Shown: positions 36,801 to 45,925, counted from the first letter of the stretch. The stretch: 64,000 nucleotides of DNA from Chrysaora quinquecirrha (GCA_014526335.1 JACTAT010000262.1:559374-623373); one strand, 5' to 3'. Numbers and translations: made by a program. The notes: generated by a model from the sequence alone, not told the origin.

Positions 36801-37933
36801 CCATTCCATGCCAAACTCTGCCTGGCCATATCATACTATGCCATACAGCGCCAAACCGTGCCCTATCATACCATACCATACCATACCACACCAAATCAAA
36901 CCATACCATACCATACCATACCATACCACACCACAATACGCCACACCACAATACGCCACACCATACTATACCATACCATACCATACCATGCCATGCAACA
37001 CCATGCAATACTAAACCATACCATTGCATACCATACCATACCATACCATACCATACCATGCCATGCAATGCAACACTATGCAATCTTACACCATACCATT
37101 GCATAACCTACAAAACCATACCATGCCATACCATGCCATGCAATACCATACCAAATAATACCATACCATTGCATACCATACCATACCAAACCCATACTTC
37201 AATGAAAATGGTAATGTTTGCTTATTATTATAGGATGACTATTCACTCTATATGGCTTCTACAAGGATATGTTATCAATTAGCGATGTCAGAATTCGATG
37301 AAGCTTTTTCAAAAGAGATTGCACAAGGCACCCATGTAAGTAAATAGTCAGCCCTTCATTTTTAGAACAGGACTTTCTATCAATTTTCGAAGATCACACA
37401 CGACGGAGGGACCAAGTAACATTTTGTGAGAATTGTGAGAAGTCGGCTAAGGCTTAAAAGAAACGGAAGACATTTTTTGGACCCGTTGTAACTTAATATC
37501 ATTTTGGTACGGGTATATACCGCCCATAAGGGTTGGTTTTGGTCCTGAAATTCTAAAGCCATGATACAGTGATTACATTGAAGGTGAAGGGGAAATGGTG
37601 TGTTGGGCGCCAGTCACTAGGACCTCAGTAGCAGGTTAACTAATTGAGACCTCGACCCTGGTCTTGACACTACCGTAGCTGGGGCTGGAGTCCCGACCTT
37701 GCCGAAATTCTGACACCACGAGCCAGGTGAATTAGATCGCGATGCCACAGCACATGAAATTATTTCATATTCTGAAATTTCATCTTTGATTTCAGATGCA
37801 TCCAAATCTGTTTCATGTTGTACAAGATGGATCAAGTGACGAAGCAAGGAACTTGGTTTATCAGACAGACTATCAATATGTTGACTGTGTATATCAGCTC
37901 TTGAAAGCAATTAATATCATGGTATATTCCTAA
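21809..37933 (+). CDS. DNAI7: Dynein axonemal intermediate chain 7 (CASC1/IC97 family)
   Basis: Exons: first exon 22146-22151 (Met-Ala) or alternatively 21809-21823 (MDQKK), then 22313-22421, 22515-22606, 23334-23438, 23978-24118, 24250-24324, 24841-25010, 26041-26248, 27223-27303, 30012-30105, 30819-31007, 32034-32213, 32797-32903, 33390-33445, 34429-34539, 35206-35295, 35382-35453, 36134-36286, 37234-37335 and 37796-37933. The protein is about 759 aa (human about 716). It starts Lys-rich, has a charged coiled coil (exons 3-6), the family segments LCDGRPDPTS...LWKED, a FELPPQQHKVNQWII block, VIFFEDPQMARWD, FGPMAMIQDLYLNMPFQSWE and SSAFAFSWSKWN, and ends about 45 residues into the last exon. 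The Chlamydomonas relative IC97 is an inner-arm I1 dynein subunit, so an axonemal role is expected. An apparent -1 frame break lies in exon 12 at the A-run 32050-32053. Confidence 0.93.
22844..23010 (-). mobile_element. tRNA-derived SINE, family A
   Basis: Same unit as the copy at 42281-42437, in reverse. It contains GGCTCGAACCCTGACCACAC, the reverse of the B-box region, and ends in a GGTGCTGTGGCATCATGG-type head. It fills half of DNAI7 intron 3. Confidence 0.8.
23103..23266 (-). mobile_element. tRNA-derived SINE, family A (second copy, 90 bp from the first)
   Basis: More diverged copy, same orientation: CTAGGATCTGAGTAGTTGGT, GTGGCTCAACCCTGGTCTTG, then CAAGCCAGCTGGATTG. With its neighbour it accounts for most of the 727 bp intron. 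Confidence 0.75.
26722..26985. mobile_element. Inverted-repeat element in DNAI7 intron 8
   Basis: The left end AAGGCCCTAGCAAGCCATCA then AAACATTGTC pairs with the right-hand ACATTTCGTTTGACAAGCAA then GTTTTGCCTGG. Internal CGTTTGGCAACGTCAGGAAA matches the family. Confidence 0.65.
27810..29281 (-). CDS. BTB-BACK-PHR domain protein (BTBD1/2/3/6 family), intronless and nested in DNAI7 intron 9, with one frame break
   Basis: Read on the minus strand from the start at 29281, the protein is about 490 aa. It has a BTB domain (about residues 84-165; NPLMSDVKLVAG, IPAHKYVLSISSPVFYAMFYG), a BACK domain (ILNEEQLLERCWDIID; IRFPTMTEREFADHV) and a C-terminal PHR domain (DGLGLYGAVEGNTEGRYEVI; VTFQFSDYTVNS; GQIPYLLF). 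Family members act as Cul3 ubiquitin-ligase adaptors. There are no introns, which suggests a retrocopy, yet all three domains are well kept. At about 28790-28800 one base appears missing: upstream reads TTDNVLA, and the -1 frame then reads TLYLAKKYVVPDLEEQ, the expected continuation. A T-run (minus strand) of four sits there. This could be an assembly error or a real lesion. The neighbouring gene runs antisense across it. Confidence 0.85.
29335..29495. repeat. Imperfect direct duplication upstream of the BTB gene
   Basis: TTTGCGACGTCGCGTTT...TTCGCAAATCTCATCTCGC at 29340-29387 recurs as TTTGCGCCGTCGCATTT...TTCGCAAATCGCAACTCGC at 29442-29481. The first copy holds the palindrome GCGACGTCGC with a CRE-like core. 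As it lies 60-200 bp 5' of the BTB start it could be promoter sequence; that is inference. Confidence 0.45.
30228..30335. mobile_element. Partial TTATGTCGAC-family repeat
   Basis: TACATGTCGACATAGCGCTC, then CAACTAGTTGACAACAAGTT and CGCGCACAGTTCC, all shared with 18776-18972. Confidence 0.5.
30330..30545. mobile_element. TTCCC-rich inverted-repeat element in DNAI7 intron 10
   Basis: The left GTCGTATAGGGGGGGGGGTC and the right CAGAACCCCTATACAACCC mirror each other. Between them are many TGTTCCC(C/T) repeats. Confidence 0.55.
31080..31216 (-). mobile_element. SINE-like repeat, family B
   Basis: Contains AGATGGGACACGAACCTTGG, ATGACCAGATAGCCAACGAC and CTCGAAGTCATACAACCAAG, shared with 33055-33200 and 61390-61510. 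The reverse strand shows a TGGCTATCTGG box followed by a GTTCG box, the layout of a tRNA-derived promoter. Confidence 0.6.
33055..33350. mobile_element. Two head-to-head family B SINE copies
   Basis: 33055-33200 is in reverse orientation (GATGGGATTCGGACCTGGCC; AAGGCAACGACGTC). 33205-33350 is forward (CGTTGGCTGTCTGGTCACGA; AGTTCCAATCCCATCTATTG). The pair forms an inverted repeat that ends 40 bp before DNAI7 exon 14. Confidence 0.65.
33726..33979. mobile_element. MITE-like element, TTATGTCGAC family, in DNAI7 intron 14
   Basis: The left end CTATTGTCGACTTAGACCCC and the right GACTGCCCGCAAAGTGGACATAAG are mirrored. Internal CAGTTGTCAGCTAATCGTAG matches the copy at 18776. Confidence 0.65.
35052..35094. 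repeat. Short near-perfect hairpin in DNAI7 intron 15
   Basis: TTTTTCTATGTAAAGC, a six-base ACACAC loop, then GCTTTACATAGAGGAAAA. The stem is about 16 bp with one bulge. There is no sign of an expressed RNA; it may be a tiny foldback remnant. Confidence 0.6.
36310..37192. repeat. Pentanucleotide microsatellite (CCATA)n in DNAI7 intron 18
   Basis: From about 36565 to 37192 the sequence is almost pure CCATA/CCATG/CCACA units. From 36310 it is preceded by a more degenerate ACTATA/AACTA stretch. Tyr/His/Pro-repeat open frames on both strands here are artefacts of the repeat. Confidence 0.95.
37495..37565. mobile_element. Fragment of the GGGTACGGGTATG hAT-like family
   Basis: TTTGGTACGGGTATATACCG then CCCATAAGGGTTGGTTTTGG, matching the elements at 49883 and 50609. 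Confidence 0.6.
37581..37753 (-). mobile_element. tRNA-derived SINE, family A, in DNAI7 intron 19
   Basis: AAGGTGAAGGGGAAATGGTG, GGCGCCAGTCACTAGGACCT, AGGTTAACTAATTGAGACCT and the head region ending GATCGCGATGCCACAGCAC. It stops about 40 bp before the last exon. Confidence 0.8.
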
Positions 37934-38699
37934 TAGCTTCATGTACATTTTTTGTGTTATTTCATGATATGATATTTTGTTGTTTATACTATGTATATTT
38001 ATGTGACTGTAATGGTACTTTTTTGTTAGCTGGAGAAGCGTTTTTATTTCTGGAAATAACCCTTTTGTGCTATGATAAGCTAAAGCAAGGATGTTATTCC
38101 TTTTACTTTTGCTTTTCACATTTTATTGACTGGGAAAGCTATCTGAACTCTCTTTTTCATTTCATAAGTACAGTCAAAGTCAATACAGTTAAGTTCAGAA
38201 TCTGCAATACACTTAAATTCATACAGTTAAGACCCTCGCAAAAGCATCCGAATTTTGTAATGCCACCTGTTTACGCTCCCATGTACTCATGTACCATAAT
38301 CTCAGAGTGTTGGTTCTTGAAATAGCGTCCAAAGCAATTGCAGGAAAACAAAGCATGGTTTAAGGCTTCGCAGTTTTAGCAGATCCTTCTTATCATTGTT
38401 CTGAATGTAGAAAATGGCTTATAATAAAGTAAAATACATAACATTTTTTATAACGAAAACAAGGTTATATTACAACAGTATATTTAACAGAGCTAAGCCA
38501 TCAATATAAGTACATGAAGCTCTTAATAACAAAGCTATATCTAATTCAAGCAAACAACCTAACATATCATATTGCCCTAAATCTTTGTGACATCTGGACC
38601 AGGCGAGGCGAACATAACATCCATAAGCTCCGTTTAGGTGCGATTTCTTATTCTTACAAATATTCGCCACTATTGCATCTTTATCTTGGCTCCTGGCTT
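37934..38699. other. Convergent intergenic region DNAI7 / SYCP3
   Basis: Holds both 3' UTRs. An AATAAA at about 38423-38428 on the plus strand is a plausible DNAI7 polyadenylation signal. No gene or repeat was recognised. Confidence 0.55.
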
Positions 38700-41600
38700 T
38701 TAGACTTGTGCCAACATGGTTTGCAGTGATTTTCGGACATTTGATATTTCTTCTTGTTGCTGTAAATAAAAACAAAAGTGCAGAGTCAGATGAGTGGGTG
38801 AGACGGTAGTTTAAGGAGTAGAAACTATAATGTAAGCTTTTTTATAAAGAACCTAGCTAAATGCAAAGTTCTTAAAGCTCGTTATTCTTGGACCTCTTTT
38901 GAGTCAATTGTATTTCCGTCAAGCGATAGTTCCTTAATTTTCACTGCACATTCAGTGTCATGACTACCATACAAAGACACTTGCATTGCATGTAAGCAAA
39001 GCTCGAGACTAGTAAAGAAAACATTTGATACATGCGTAACGTACAATTTATGCGATTTTCGATTGCAAATGAAAGAACAATTTCTTCAAACGCTTTCTGG
39101 TTCTTGAATGTTGGCACTGATAGAAATATGCAGCTGAAAAGTTCCTTAGTGATTATCTCTATACGAGTATACGTTCTTTAAATTTTGATATTTTCGGGCT
39201 TTCTGCATGAAGGTTACTTTTAAAGTGGTTCTTTTTAAAAAAAGCGCGTATGTTAAACAGTTTAAACAGTTCTTCACAGACTATTTTAAGCGCTGTGCCA
39301 TAACTTTAGTGCTGACGGTGCATGGACAAAGGTACCATACGTGGATATGAATACGGTTAAATGATAATACAACTTTGAGTTTTCAAGGGCCCAAAATCTG
39401 GAACTCACTTCCAGCTGAAATCAAGTCAGCCCGAAATAACAAAGAGTTCAAATGCTTAATAAAAACATGGTTCTTAAATAAAAATGCGCGTGTTCCTTCT
39501 GTAATAAATGATTCTTTGATGCAATCTGTGGAGTTGCTTCATGTTAGTTTGAATTAGTGTTTATCACTATTGTGCTATACTAACGTTAAACAATGTACAA
39601 TTACCAACAGATATATCAATGAAACATTTATGCTTAAATTCTATACTTACAGTATCCATAAGCATTTTCTTCTGCAATAACGTTAATTCTTTCTTGAGTT
39701 CACCTTGAATGCTGCTTTGTTGTTGTTGATGAACCTTTTCAAGATCATTAAGACTTTTTGCATATTGATCATGTAGTTGTTTTAAAGCTTTGATTCTCTG
39801 ACTCTGAACTACACGTTGTTGCTGAAGAGATTTCTGCTGTTGACGTAAAAGTCCCTAAAAATTCGGATAAATTCATGAAAATTCTCGACAAGTCGAAATA
39901 GAAATACGCCTAAATACAAGGTACGAAGAACCCAAGCCAAGGTATTAAAAGCCTGTCAGAAACGAAGTTAAGGGACTGCAGTAACTACTCAAAAACATGT
40001 TTGTCAGTCTGTTATCAGCTTTTTTTAATTTTTGGTTGTGAGTATTTCTTTGATATTTATATTGATGAAATACTAAATTTATCTGAATGATGTTTAATGT
40101 CAATTTGTCGATCGTATTTGAATGCTTGACTTCCCAGTCAAAAATTGTTGGCCATTTGAGAGTCTGGGTTTTTTATAAAGGAATTCTTATAAAAAAACAC
40201 GTGAAATAAACCTCAAGTTTTTCTTCAGTTTCTTTTGCCTTGTTAAGATCATGTTCCCATTGAGAAAATACAGCCTGATTCTGCTTGGCAAATTCATCAG
40301 ATAACTTCTTTCTATAAAATGAATATGTATAAAAAGGTGTTGAAATACAACTACTAGTATCAAAAGTAGCTACTATGCCTAGTGCGCGTTAGCGAATCTA
40401 TACGCACTACTCTGGTGGATACGAACTACTCTGGTGGTCTTTTTTGCATACTGTAGTTACGCACTACTGTGATGGGTTATTATGCTTGACGTGGCGGGCG
40501 ATTACGCTTGATGTGGTGGTATTTTTTGCGTACTGTGGTGGATAAGCACTACTATGGTGGGTTATTATGCTTGATGTAGTAGTATTTTTTGCGTATACGG
40601 TGGTGGATAAGCAATACTACTGTGGGTTATTATGCTTGATGTGGTGGCATTTTCTGCTATTTTTTATGTACTTTGGTGGATAAGCTCCACCGTTATGATT
40701 GAGGTAAAGGCATTTGCGATCTGTGTTGTTTTCGTGCAAAGTATGGTAGATTTTGCACGCAAAAAATACCACCACATTACGCGAAAAATATCACCACTAA
40801 TAACCGAATACCATAGTGGTGCTTATCCACCACAGTAGTGCGTATAAATTCGCTGGCGGGTAGTGTTAGCAATAAGAATTACCCACACCAGCGGAACTTC
40901 AGTGTAACGGTTCCCTTGTTGGACCAATGCAGAGAGATTACCGTTATAGGATATAGATTATAGAGGATTTTTCTTCTGTAATAATTAACAAGGACCACAA
41001 AAATGACTCGCTGTACCGGAGTCAACGCATCTCAGTTATAGCTACAATAGACTACTAGTCTACAGTGAAAATAGTAAAATTTGGATTTCATAGACGGGAT
41101 CTAAGGGCTCCCTAAAAGTTTGCAAAAAGTCTTTACCTTTCATTCTGCTGTGATTTTAAGATGTCATCATATCTTCTATTGCTTGATTTGAACGAAGCTT
41201 GAGTAAAAGACTGCAATCTCTTTCGCTTTGCTGCCAATGTCCTACTTATATCAGCTAGAAAAGAAAATATCAATGAAGTTTTAATGTTTCGAAATTATAG
41301 CCCTCTGTAGGAGATATAATACTCGTCGTTTGTAATACACATTTTTTTAAAAAAAAAACAACTTTTTAAGGAGCTAAATGTACGTAGAAGGCTAAAATTT
41401 TAGCAACTTAAAGATAAACTTAAAGAACTTTCAAGGACTAAAATAAATAACTGTGGGAAATAGATCTTCTTGAGATCATTATTTATAGAGAAAAATAAAT
41501 TCTTACCTCCAAATGAGCTCAACACATTCTGCATTTCATTCTCACAAGTATCCCTAGAAAGCGAACACAGAACGTAGGTAACAATTCGTATCTATAAAAG

Positions 41601-42034
41601 CAGTCTGCCAATTTTTCATCTTTCATTCTCGTCTATTTTATCTTCTATCTTTCAATTTTAAACTTATTACTTTTATTTGTTACCCTTTTATCTCCAAAGC
41701 ATGCTCCTCGCTGTCCGTGTCTTCTTCGGAAACAACTTTGACGGAACTTCTTTTGCGTGATTTGTTGTTCAAAGCTGGTGCTTCTGCAAAAGAGATCTTT
41801 ACCTTTTAAGTTTTATTATTACTTCAGAACAAACTTTTTAATTAAAATAGTAAATTAAAATGAATAAAGCCTTCGTAGGCCTGCTTTAGGTCAACTTGGT
41901 AGCTGTTCTTTATCAGACAATAGAATAGCGATGGAAAGGTATTTACGTTCTTGTTCCACTCCGCCTTCTTGCTCCAAAAATTCAAATTCTTGATTCTTTG
42001 CTGCTTGCTTGGTCTTTTTTGAGTTTGCAGGCAT
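38700..42034 (-). CDS. SYCP3: Synaptonemal complex protein 3, complete
   Basis: Seven exons in transcript order: 42034-41947, 41783-41684, 41553-41507, 41254-41137, 40311-40212, 39854-39651 and 38759-38700. The total is 717 nt and 238 aa (human 236), with every phase consistent and no frame break. The N-terminus (MPANSKKTKQAAKNQEFEF) and the acidic SEEDTDSEEH segment are low complexity. The coiled-coil Cor1 domain follows: SSFGADISRTLAAKRKRLQS, LRQQQKSLQQQRVVQSQRIK, KKELTLLQKKMLMD and the C-terminal QQEEISNVRKSLQTML, which match SYCP3 closely. SYCP3 tetramers form fibres along meiotic chromosome axes. The gene is convergent with DNAI7 and divergent from EMC7. Intron 6 carries a LINE remnant and intron 5 an inverted-repeat element. 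Confidence 0.95.
39340..39557 (+). pseudogene. Remnant of a non-LTR retrotransposon reverse transcriptase C-terminus
   Basis: Inside SYCP3 intron 6, antisense to the gene. The frame reads NDNTTLSFQGPKIWNSLPAE then IKSARNNKEFKCLIKTWFL. The FxGPKxWNSLP...IK motif is the hallmark of the tail of many LINE (CR1/L2-like) ORF2 proteins. A stop lies just upstream (TGA near 39349) and no catalytic RT motif precedes it, so this is a 5'-truncated dead copy. Confidence 0.75.
40381..40862. mobile_element. MITE with internal tandem repeats in SYCP3 intron 5
   Basis: The ends AGTGCGCGTTAGCGAATCTA and TACGCACTAC are mirrored by GTAGTGCGTATAAATTCGCT and GGGTAGTG. The left two thirds consists of about four degenerate units of roughly 75 bp carrying GGGTTATTATGCTTGATGTG and TTTTTTGCGTACTGTGGTGG. 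Confidence 0.75.
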
Positions 42035-42668
42035 TTCGGCAATGTTCTTATTTTAATTACGCAATAATTTTGAAATGAAAAAGAAAATAAAGCCTTTGGA
42101 AAATTGATGCGGAAATTGACGACAGATTAAAATTTCGTTTTGCCGCCAAAAAGTTCCACCGACCCAGACCCCTACGCTTTACCGCTTTAAGCTTAGCTTT
42201 AATTTTTCCTAGAAATTGTTCCAATCTCTTCATATGAAAAATATTTAAAGGGCAAAAACATAAATCAAAAGTGCTGAGTTGAAGGTGCTGTGGCGTTGTG
42301 GTGTAATCCAGCTGAATCATGGTATCAGGAGCTCAGTCCGAGCTCAATGTGGTCAGGGTTCGAGCCAGCAAAGCCGTTAACGTCACTATCAGGGTAGATG
42401 TCTCGATTAGTTAACCTATTACTGAGATCCTTTTCTACATTTACAATTCTGCGCATGTTCGTGTTACTTTTACATGAAATTTTTTATTGTTTTCATTTTG
42501 GGAGACGTGCTGTAATAAGTCTAGACGTGCTGTACGTTATGGCTTGTCCTTAGAAAGGGGATCGAAATTTTTTCAGAAACAATGGATTTGACTGTGATTG
42601 GTTAAAAAGTCAAGCTTTGTAAATTTTATCCTTCAGCCTCGTTTTGAACAGCGTCTTCAATTCTCAAA
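42035..42668. promoter_or_regulatory. Head-to-head intergenic region SYCP3 / EMC7 (candidate bidirectional promoter)
   Basis: The two ATGs are 634 bp apart and point away from each other. About 160 bp of the space is a SINE (42281-42437), so the original spacing was shorter. No TATA box or named element can be singled out. Shared promoter use is inference from the geometry alone. Confidence 0.4.
42281..42437 (+). mobile_element. tRNA-derived SINE, family A (best copy)
   Basis: A-box-like TGGCGTTGTGG at 42291-42301 and B-box GGTTCGAGCC at 42357-42366, the RNA polymerase III internal promoter layout. The body ends CGATTAGTTAACCTATTACT and GAGATCC. It is about 155 bp. Seven other copies lie in this window. 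Confidence 0.85.
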
Positions 42669-45371
42669 ATGGCGACCTACATAAAGGCAGTGATCTTGTT
42701 CTTGTCAATTTTTAATAGCTTTTGCTCAAGCCATTATGAAGCTGATGATGAAAACCCAGCGGCAAACGCTAACCAACCAACTGAACACCAATTATTCAAG
42801 ATTGAAGGAAAGATTTCTATCTCAGATGAAAAGCTAAAAGGGGGTAAGTATTGCCAATAGCTTGGGATCGGGATGAGGATGACTGATGGTATCTACAATC
42901 CTCGCCATAAACATTGCCATTGGGGACACTTCGCCATCCGCAATATGAGATTCTTGTTCTCTCCCCCCCCCCCCCGACTCAATGTTGGAGTAACTGATGA
43001 GCTGTTATTTCCCCAAAATTGAGTCAGGGGGGAGGGGGTAAGATTGGTGAAAGAGAAAATTTTGAAAAAAAAGCCAAGTGTCCCAACATTTTTGACGAGG
43101 ATTGTACCTATCTAGTGGTGGTTTAGGCCAAATACTTTTATAATGTTTTTATTCCAGATTGGATCACAGAAACTCGAATCCTTATTGATGGCGGTGAATA
43201 TGTTGGATTCCTAAAATCTGATGGAACTTTTATTGTTAATTTAATTCCTTCTGGATCATATCTTGTTGAAGTATCCTCTCCAAACTATGTTTTTGACAAA
43301 GTTAGAGTTGACATAACAAAAGGTGGAAAAATCCGTGCAAGGAAAGCAAATTTTGTCCAGCCAAATGCAGTTCATGTAATTCCATATCCATTGAGGTTTC
43401 ACGCTGTTGGCCAGGCACCCTTCTTTGAGCAAAGAGAAACTTGGAAAGTCACTGATATGCTTCTAAACCCAATGGTAACTTACTATTAATTCTTTGATTC
43501 TAAATCTTTCTTTTTACTTAGCGTTTGTATGGTATCTCATTCTACACTCTTTTTTTATGAGAAACCCATTTATAAGAAACTCAGTACTGAGATCAATATT
43601 GGTTAAGAAACTTTCAGTACTCGACCCAAATTGATAAGAGACTCACAGGTCTCAATAGTCTTTAGAGTTGAATATAGCATCAAAAAACGAACTTCTGTTA
43701 CACCCCAAGTGTCTGTTTTTACAAAAAGAACATCTCACGTAAACGTGAATTGTATTGTTTCTTCTATTTGTCAAATTAAAGTGTCAATTACCTGTTTTGG
43801 CACTAAAAAAATTTGATCCCTAAGAAACTGCTAAGAAACTTTCAGTACCAAAATTGTCCAAAAACTAAGAAACTTTGAGTACTGAAAAAAAATCTTAGTT
43901 TCTTATAAAAAAGAATGTTTGTTCATTCTAGTTGGTACCATTACAGCTCTGTTGAGTCTCCTTTCATTTTTAAGCTCCCTCTCTACTAATTCTAAGCACC
44001 TCTCCTTTTTAAGCCCCCCTCACTCTCTCTATTAAGCCCCCAACCTTATCTACTTGCAGTTCAGTAGAAAATGTAAAAAATGAAATGCAAATTTAGGTAG
44101 TTATACATTTGATATCCCAAACTTCTTTCTTTTATTTCCCAATAACAATTAGTATATGACTATGAATTTCATTTGATTTTAGGTTAAAACTTTCTTGTAT
44201 AGTTCACTTTTTAATGTCTGAAACATCCATCTTGACTGATACAAAGCTAAATGTCTGCCAGTATTCATAAAGCTCCCCTCTCTAATAACAACCCCCTTCT
44301 CTAATAAGCTCCCCTCTGAAATAATTACCCCCTGTCAAATATAAGTCCCTCTGAAACTTTGAAAATGAAATAAGCCCCCAGGGACTTAATAGGGCTTTTA
44401 TGGTAAATAAGCTGTGAGTTTTGACTCAAATTTTGACTGGTTTGAAGAATTTGGCTTAACAATTGAATCTGGCAGCCCAGTTAGATAAGCAACAGCACTG
44501 AATGGTAACACAAACATGAATGCCTTTGTGTACAATTTTTCAGAAATAATTGAAGGCTCATAAACCCAATGTAATGCAAACAGTAGAGTTTTAGCAAGAA
44601 TAAAAAGTATGATTCACCACATAATGATTGAATTCTTGTTTTAGGTGATGATGATGGTACTTCCTCTGCTTTTCCTTTTTCTAATGCCAAAACTCCTCGC
44701 GAATGCTGATCCTGATACTCAAAAGGTAAAGAATCTGATTTTCTGTTTCACTCATTAGCTATTCTAATCCTTATATGAAATGCCAACAAACGTTTTTGTA
44801 ACAAGTAGAAGCCTGCGGCACAGCAAAAAAAAGAAATACAACTATGTTTTGTTTTAAGTACTAATAATTCACCTTGCCAAGCAAGGCTTCTTCTGAGTAT
44901 GATTAGAGGAATGCAATTATTACCGTTATATATAAATATTTGAATATGATTGGTGAGATCTGATTGGTAGCTAGGGTGGACTCTGAAGAAGCCTTTCTTG
45001 GCAAGGCAAACTATAAGTACTTAAAACAACATAGTTGTCTTTCTATTTTCTTGTTTCTTGCTGCATGGTGTTCCTGCTTCTACATTTTAATTAATGTCTT
45101 CAACACAAGAAGCTTCGTTCTTCTACGCAAGCAGCAAGTAAACGGGGTTTTTCCTTTTTCTATCTTTTTCATACCCGGTCTTAATCGCAAATATTGAAAA
45201 GATTGTTTTTTCTTTTTAATTAAGGAGATGCAATCATCGATGAACGTCTTCCAGAATCAACGTGAAATGCCAGAAATTTCAGATCTTTTCGCAAATTGGT
45301 TCTCAAACAAACCGAAAAAGAAAGCAACTGGTGAAAAGTCGCTCACAAGCAAAAGTGGACGACGTCGCTAA
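42669..45371 (+). CDS. EMC7: ER membrane protein complex subunit 7, complete
   Basis: Four exons: 42669-42843, 43158-43474, 44645-44725 and 45225-45371, GT-AG throughout with consistent phases. The protein is 239 aa (human 242). A signal peptide covers about residues 1-21 (MATYIKAVILFLSIFNSFCS). The luminal beta-sandwich domain follows (FKIEGKISI; TETRILIDGGEYVGFLKSDG; IPSGSYLVEVSSP-like IPSGSYLVEV region; KVRVDIT). One transmembrane helix is in exon 3 (VMMMVLPLLFLFLMPKLL) and the cytosolic tail is basic, ending KSGRRR. EMC inserts tail-anchored and multipass proteins into the ER membrane, and EMC7 is a luminal/peripheral subunit. Close colinearity with human EMC7, including ETWKVTDMLLNPMVMMMVLP, makes the call firm. 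AATAAA at 45413 follows the stop. Introns 1-3 each hold an inverted-repeat element. Confidence 0.95.
42891..43109. mobile_element. MITE-like element in EMC7 intron 1
   Basis: The left end ACAATCCTCGCCATAAACAT then GGGACACTTCGCC mirrors the right end AAGTGTCCCAACATTTTTGA then CGAGGATTGT. An inner inverted pair (CCCCCCGACTCAATGTT / AATTGAGTCAGGGGGG) extends the fold. Confidence 0.8.
43568..43910. mobile_element. MITE-like element, TTTATAAGAAACT ends, in EMC7 intron 2
   Basis: The left TTTATAAGAAACTCAGTACT and the right AGTACTGAAAAAAAATCTTA then GTTTCTTATAAA are mirrored. Internal AAGAAACTTTCAGTAC repeats occur. A related copy is at 10101-10446 and a trace is at about 52300-52340. Confidence 0.75.
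43955..44402. repeat. AAGCCCC-rich repeat in EMC7 intron 2
   Basis: Clusters of TAAGC(C/T)CCC(C/T) and TCTCTAATAA motifs occur at both ends (43960-44050, 44270-44395) with ordinary sequence between. The style is the same as 19495-19550 and 60545-60720. Confidence 0.6.
44803..45090. mobile_element. Foldback element with long inverted repeats in EMC7 intron 3
   Basis: The left arm ACAACTATGTTTTGTTTTAA, CACCTTGCCAAGCAAGGCTT and CTTCTGAGT is mirrored by ACTCTGAAGAAGCCTTTCTT, GGCAAGGCAAACTATAAGTA and CTTAAAACAACATAGTTGTC. The arms are near 90 bp with a short centre. Confidence 0.8.
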
Positions 45372-45412
45372 GAATTATCAAAGTGATATTATATTGCTCG
45401 GTTGAGTTATTG

Positions 45413-45418
45413 AATAAA
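45413..45418 (+). terminator. EMC7 polyadenylation signal
   Basis: AATAAA 41 bases after the stop codon, within TTGAATAAAACTTTATT. Confidence 0.75.
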
Positions 45419-45548
45419 ACTTTATTTTACAAAATGCTAGTCTGTTGGATAAATGAGGATGCTTTCTGTTACTTCTGGATTACTTCAAAACTGCGAGAAA
45501 AAGTGGAAACATTTCTGGAAACTCTTGAAAAACCTCTCAGTCTGACAC

Positions 45549-45925
45549 ACCTGAGAATATAAGCGTCAGAAACAGACCGAAACAATCGACTAAGGGCCTG
45601 TTCATATGAGCCCGCTTACTGGGCCAGCCCACTAAGCGAGATCCCACCTAATCCACAATCTCCATACAGAATTCAATCCTGTTCATATGAGAAAACGGGC
45701 AAGCCCGGTAGGTGAGATCTTGCTTGAGCAGTGGCGAGATCGCGGTAGACGGGCTGAAAATTTCTGATATGAACAAAAGGCGGAATTTATACCCAGATGC
45801 GGATCGAAACGCACCAATCAGAAAAGTGAAGCTTGATTGGCCTTATTAGTCCGCATCTGGGTATGATTTGTGCTTTTATCGAATGTTTTGGACTGTTTCT
45901 GACGTTTATACTGTGAGGAATATAT
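45549..45925. mobile_element. Nested inverted-repeat elements
   Basis: The outer arms CCTGAGAATATAAGCGTCAG and AAACAGACCGAAACAATCGA are mirrored by TCGAATGTTTTGGACTGTTT and CTGACGTTTATACTGTGAGG. Inside lies a second mirrored pair, GGGCCTGTTCATATGAGCCC against GGGCTGAAAATTTCTGATATGAACA (about 45593-45780). Next to it is a palindrome, ATACCCAGATGCGGA / TCCGCATCTGGGTAT (45790-45867). One element appears to have inserted in another. Confidence 0.7.

Noticed and set aside
36562..37282. Tyr/His/Pro-rich open frames over the CCATA tract
   Set aside because: Five-base repeats without stops are open in every frame; they are translation artefacts of the microsatellite.
41842..42042. Minus-strand frame overlapping the first SYCP3 exon
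   Set aside because: It is a shadow frame; the true frame begins at 42034 and joins the SYCP3 exon chain.
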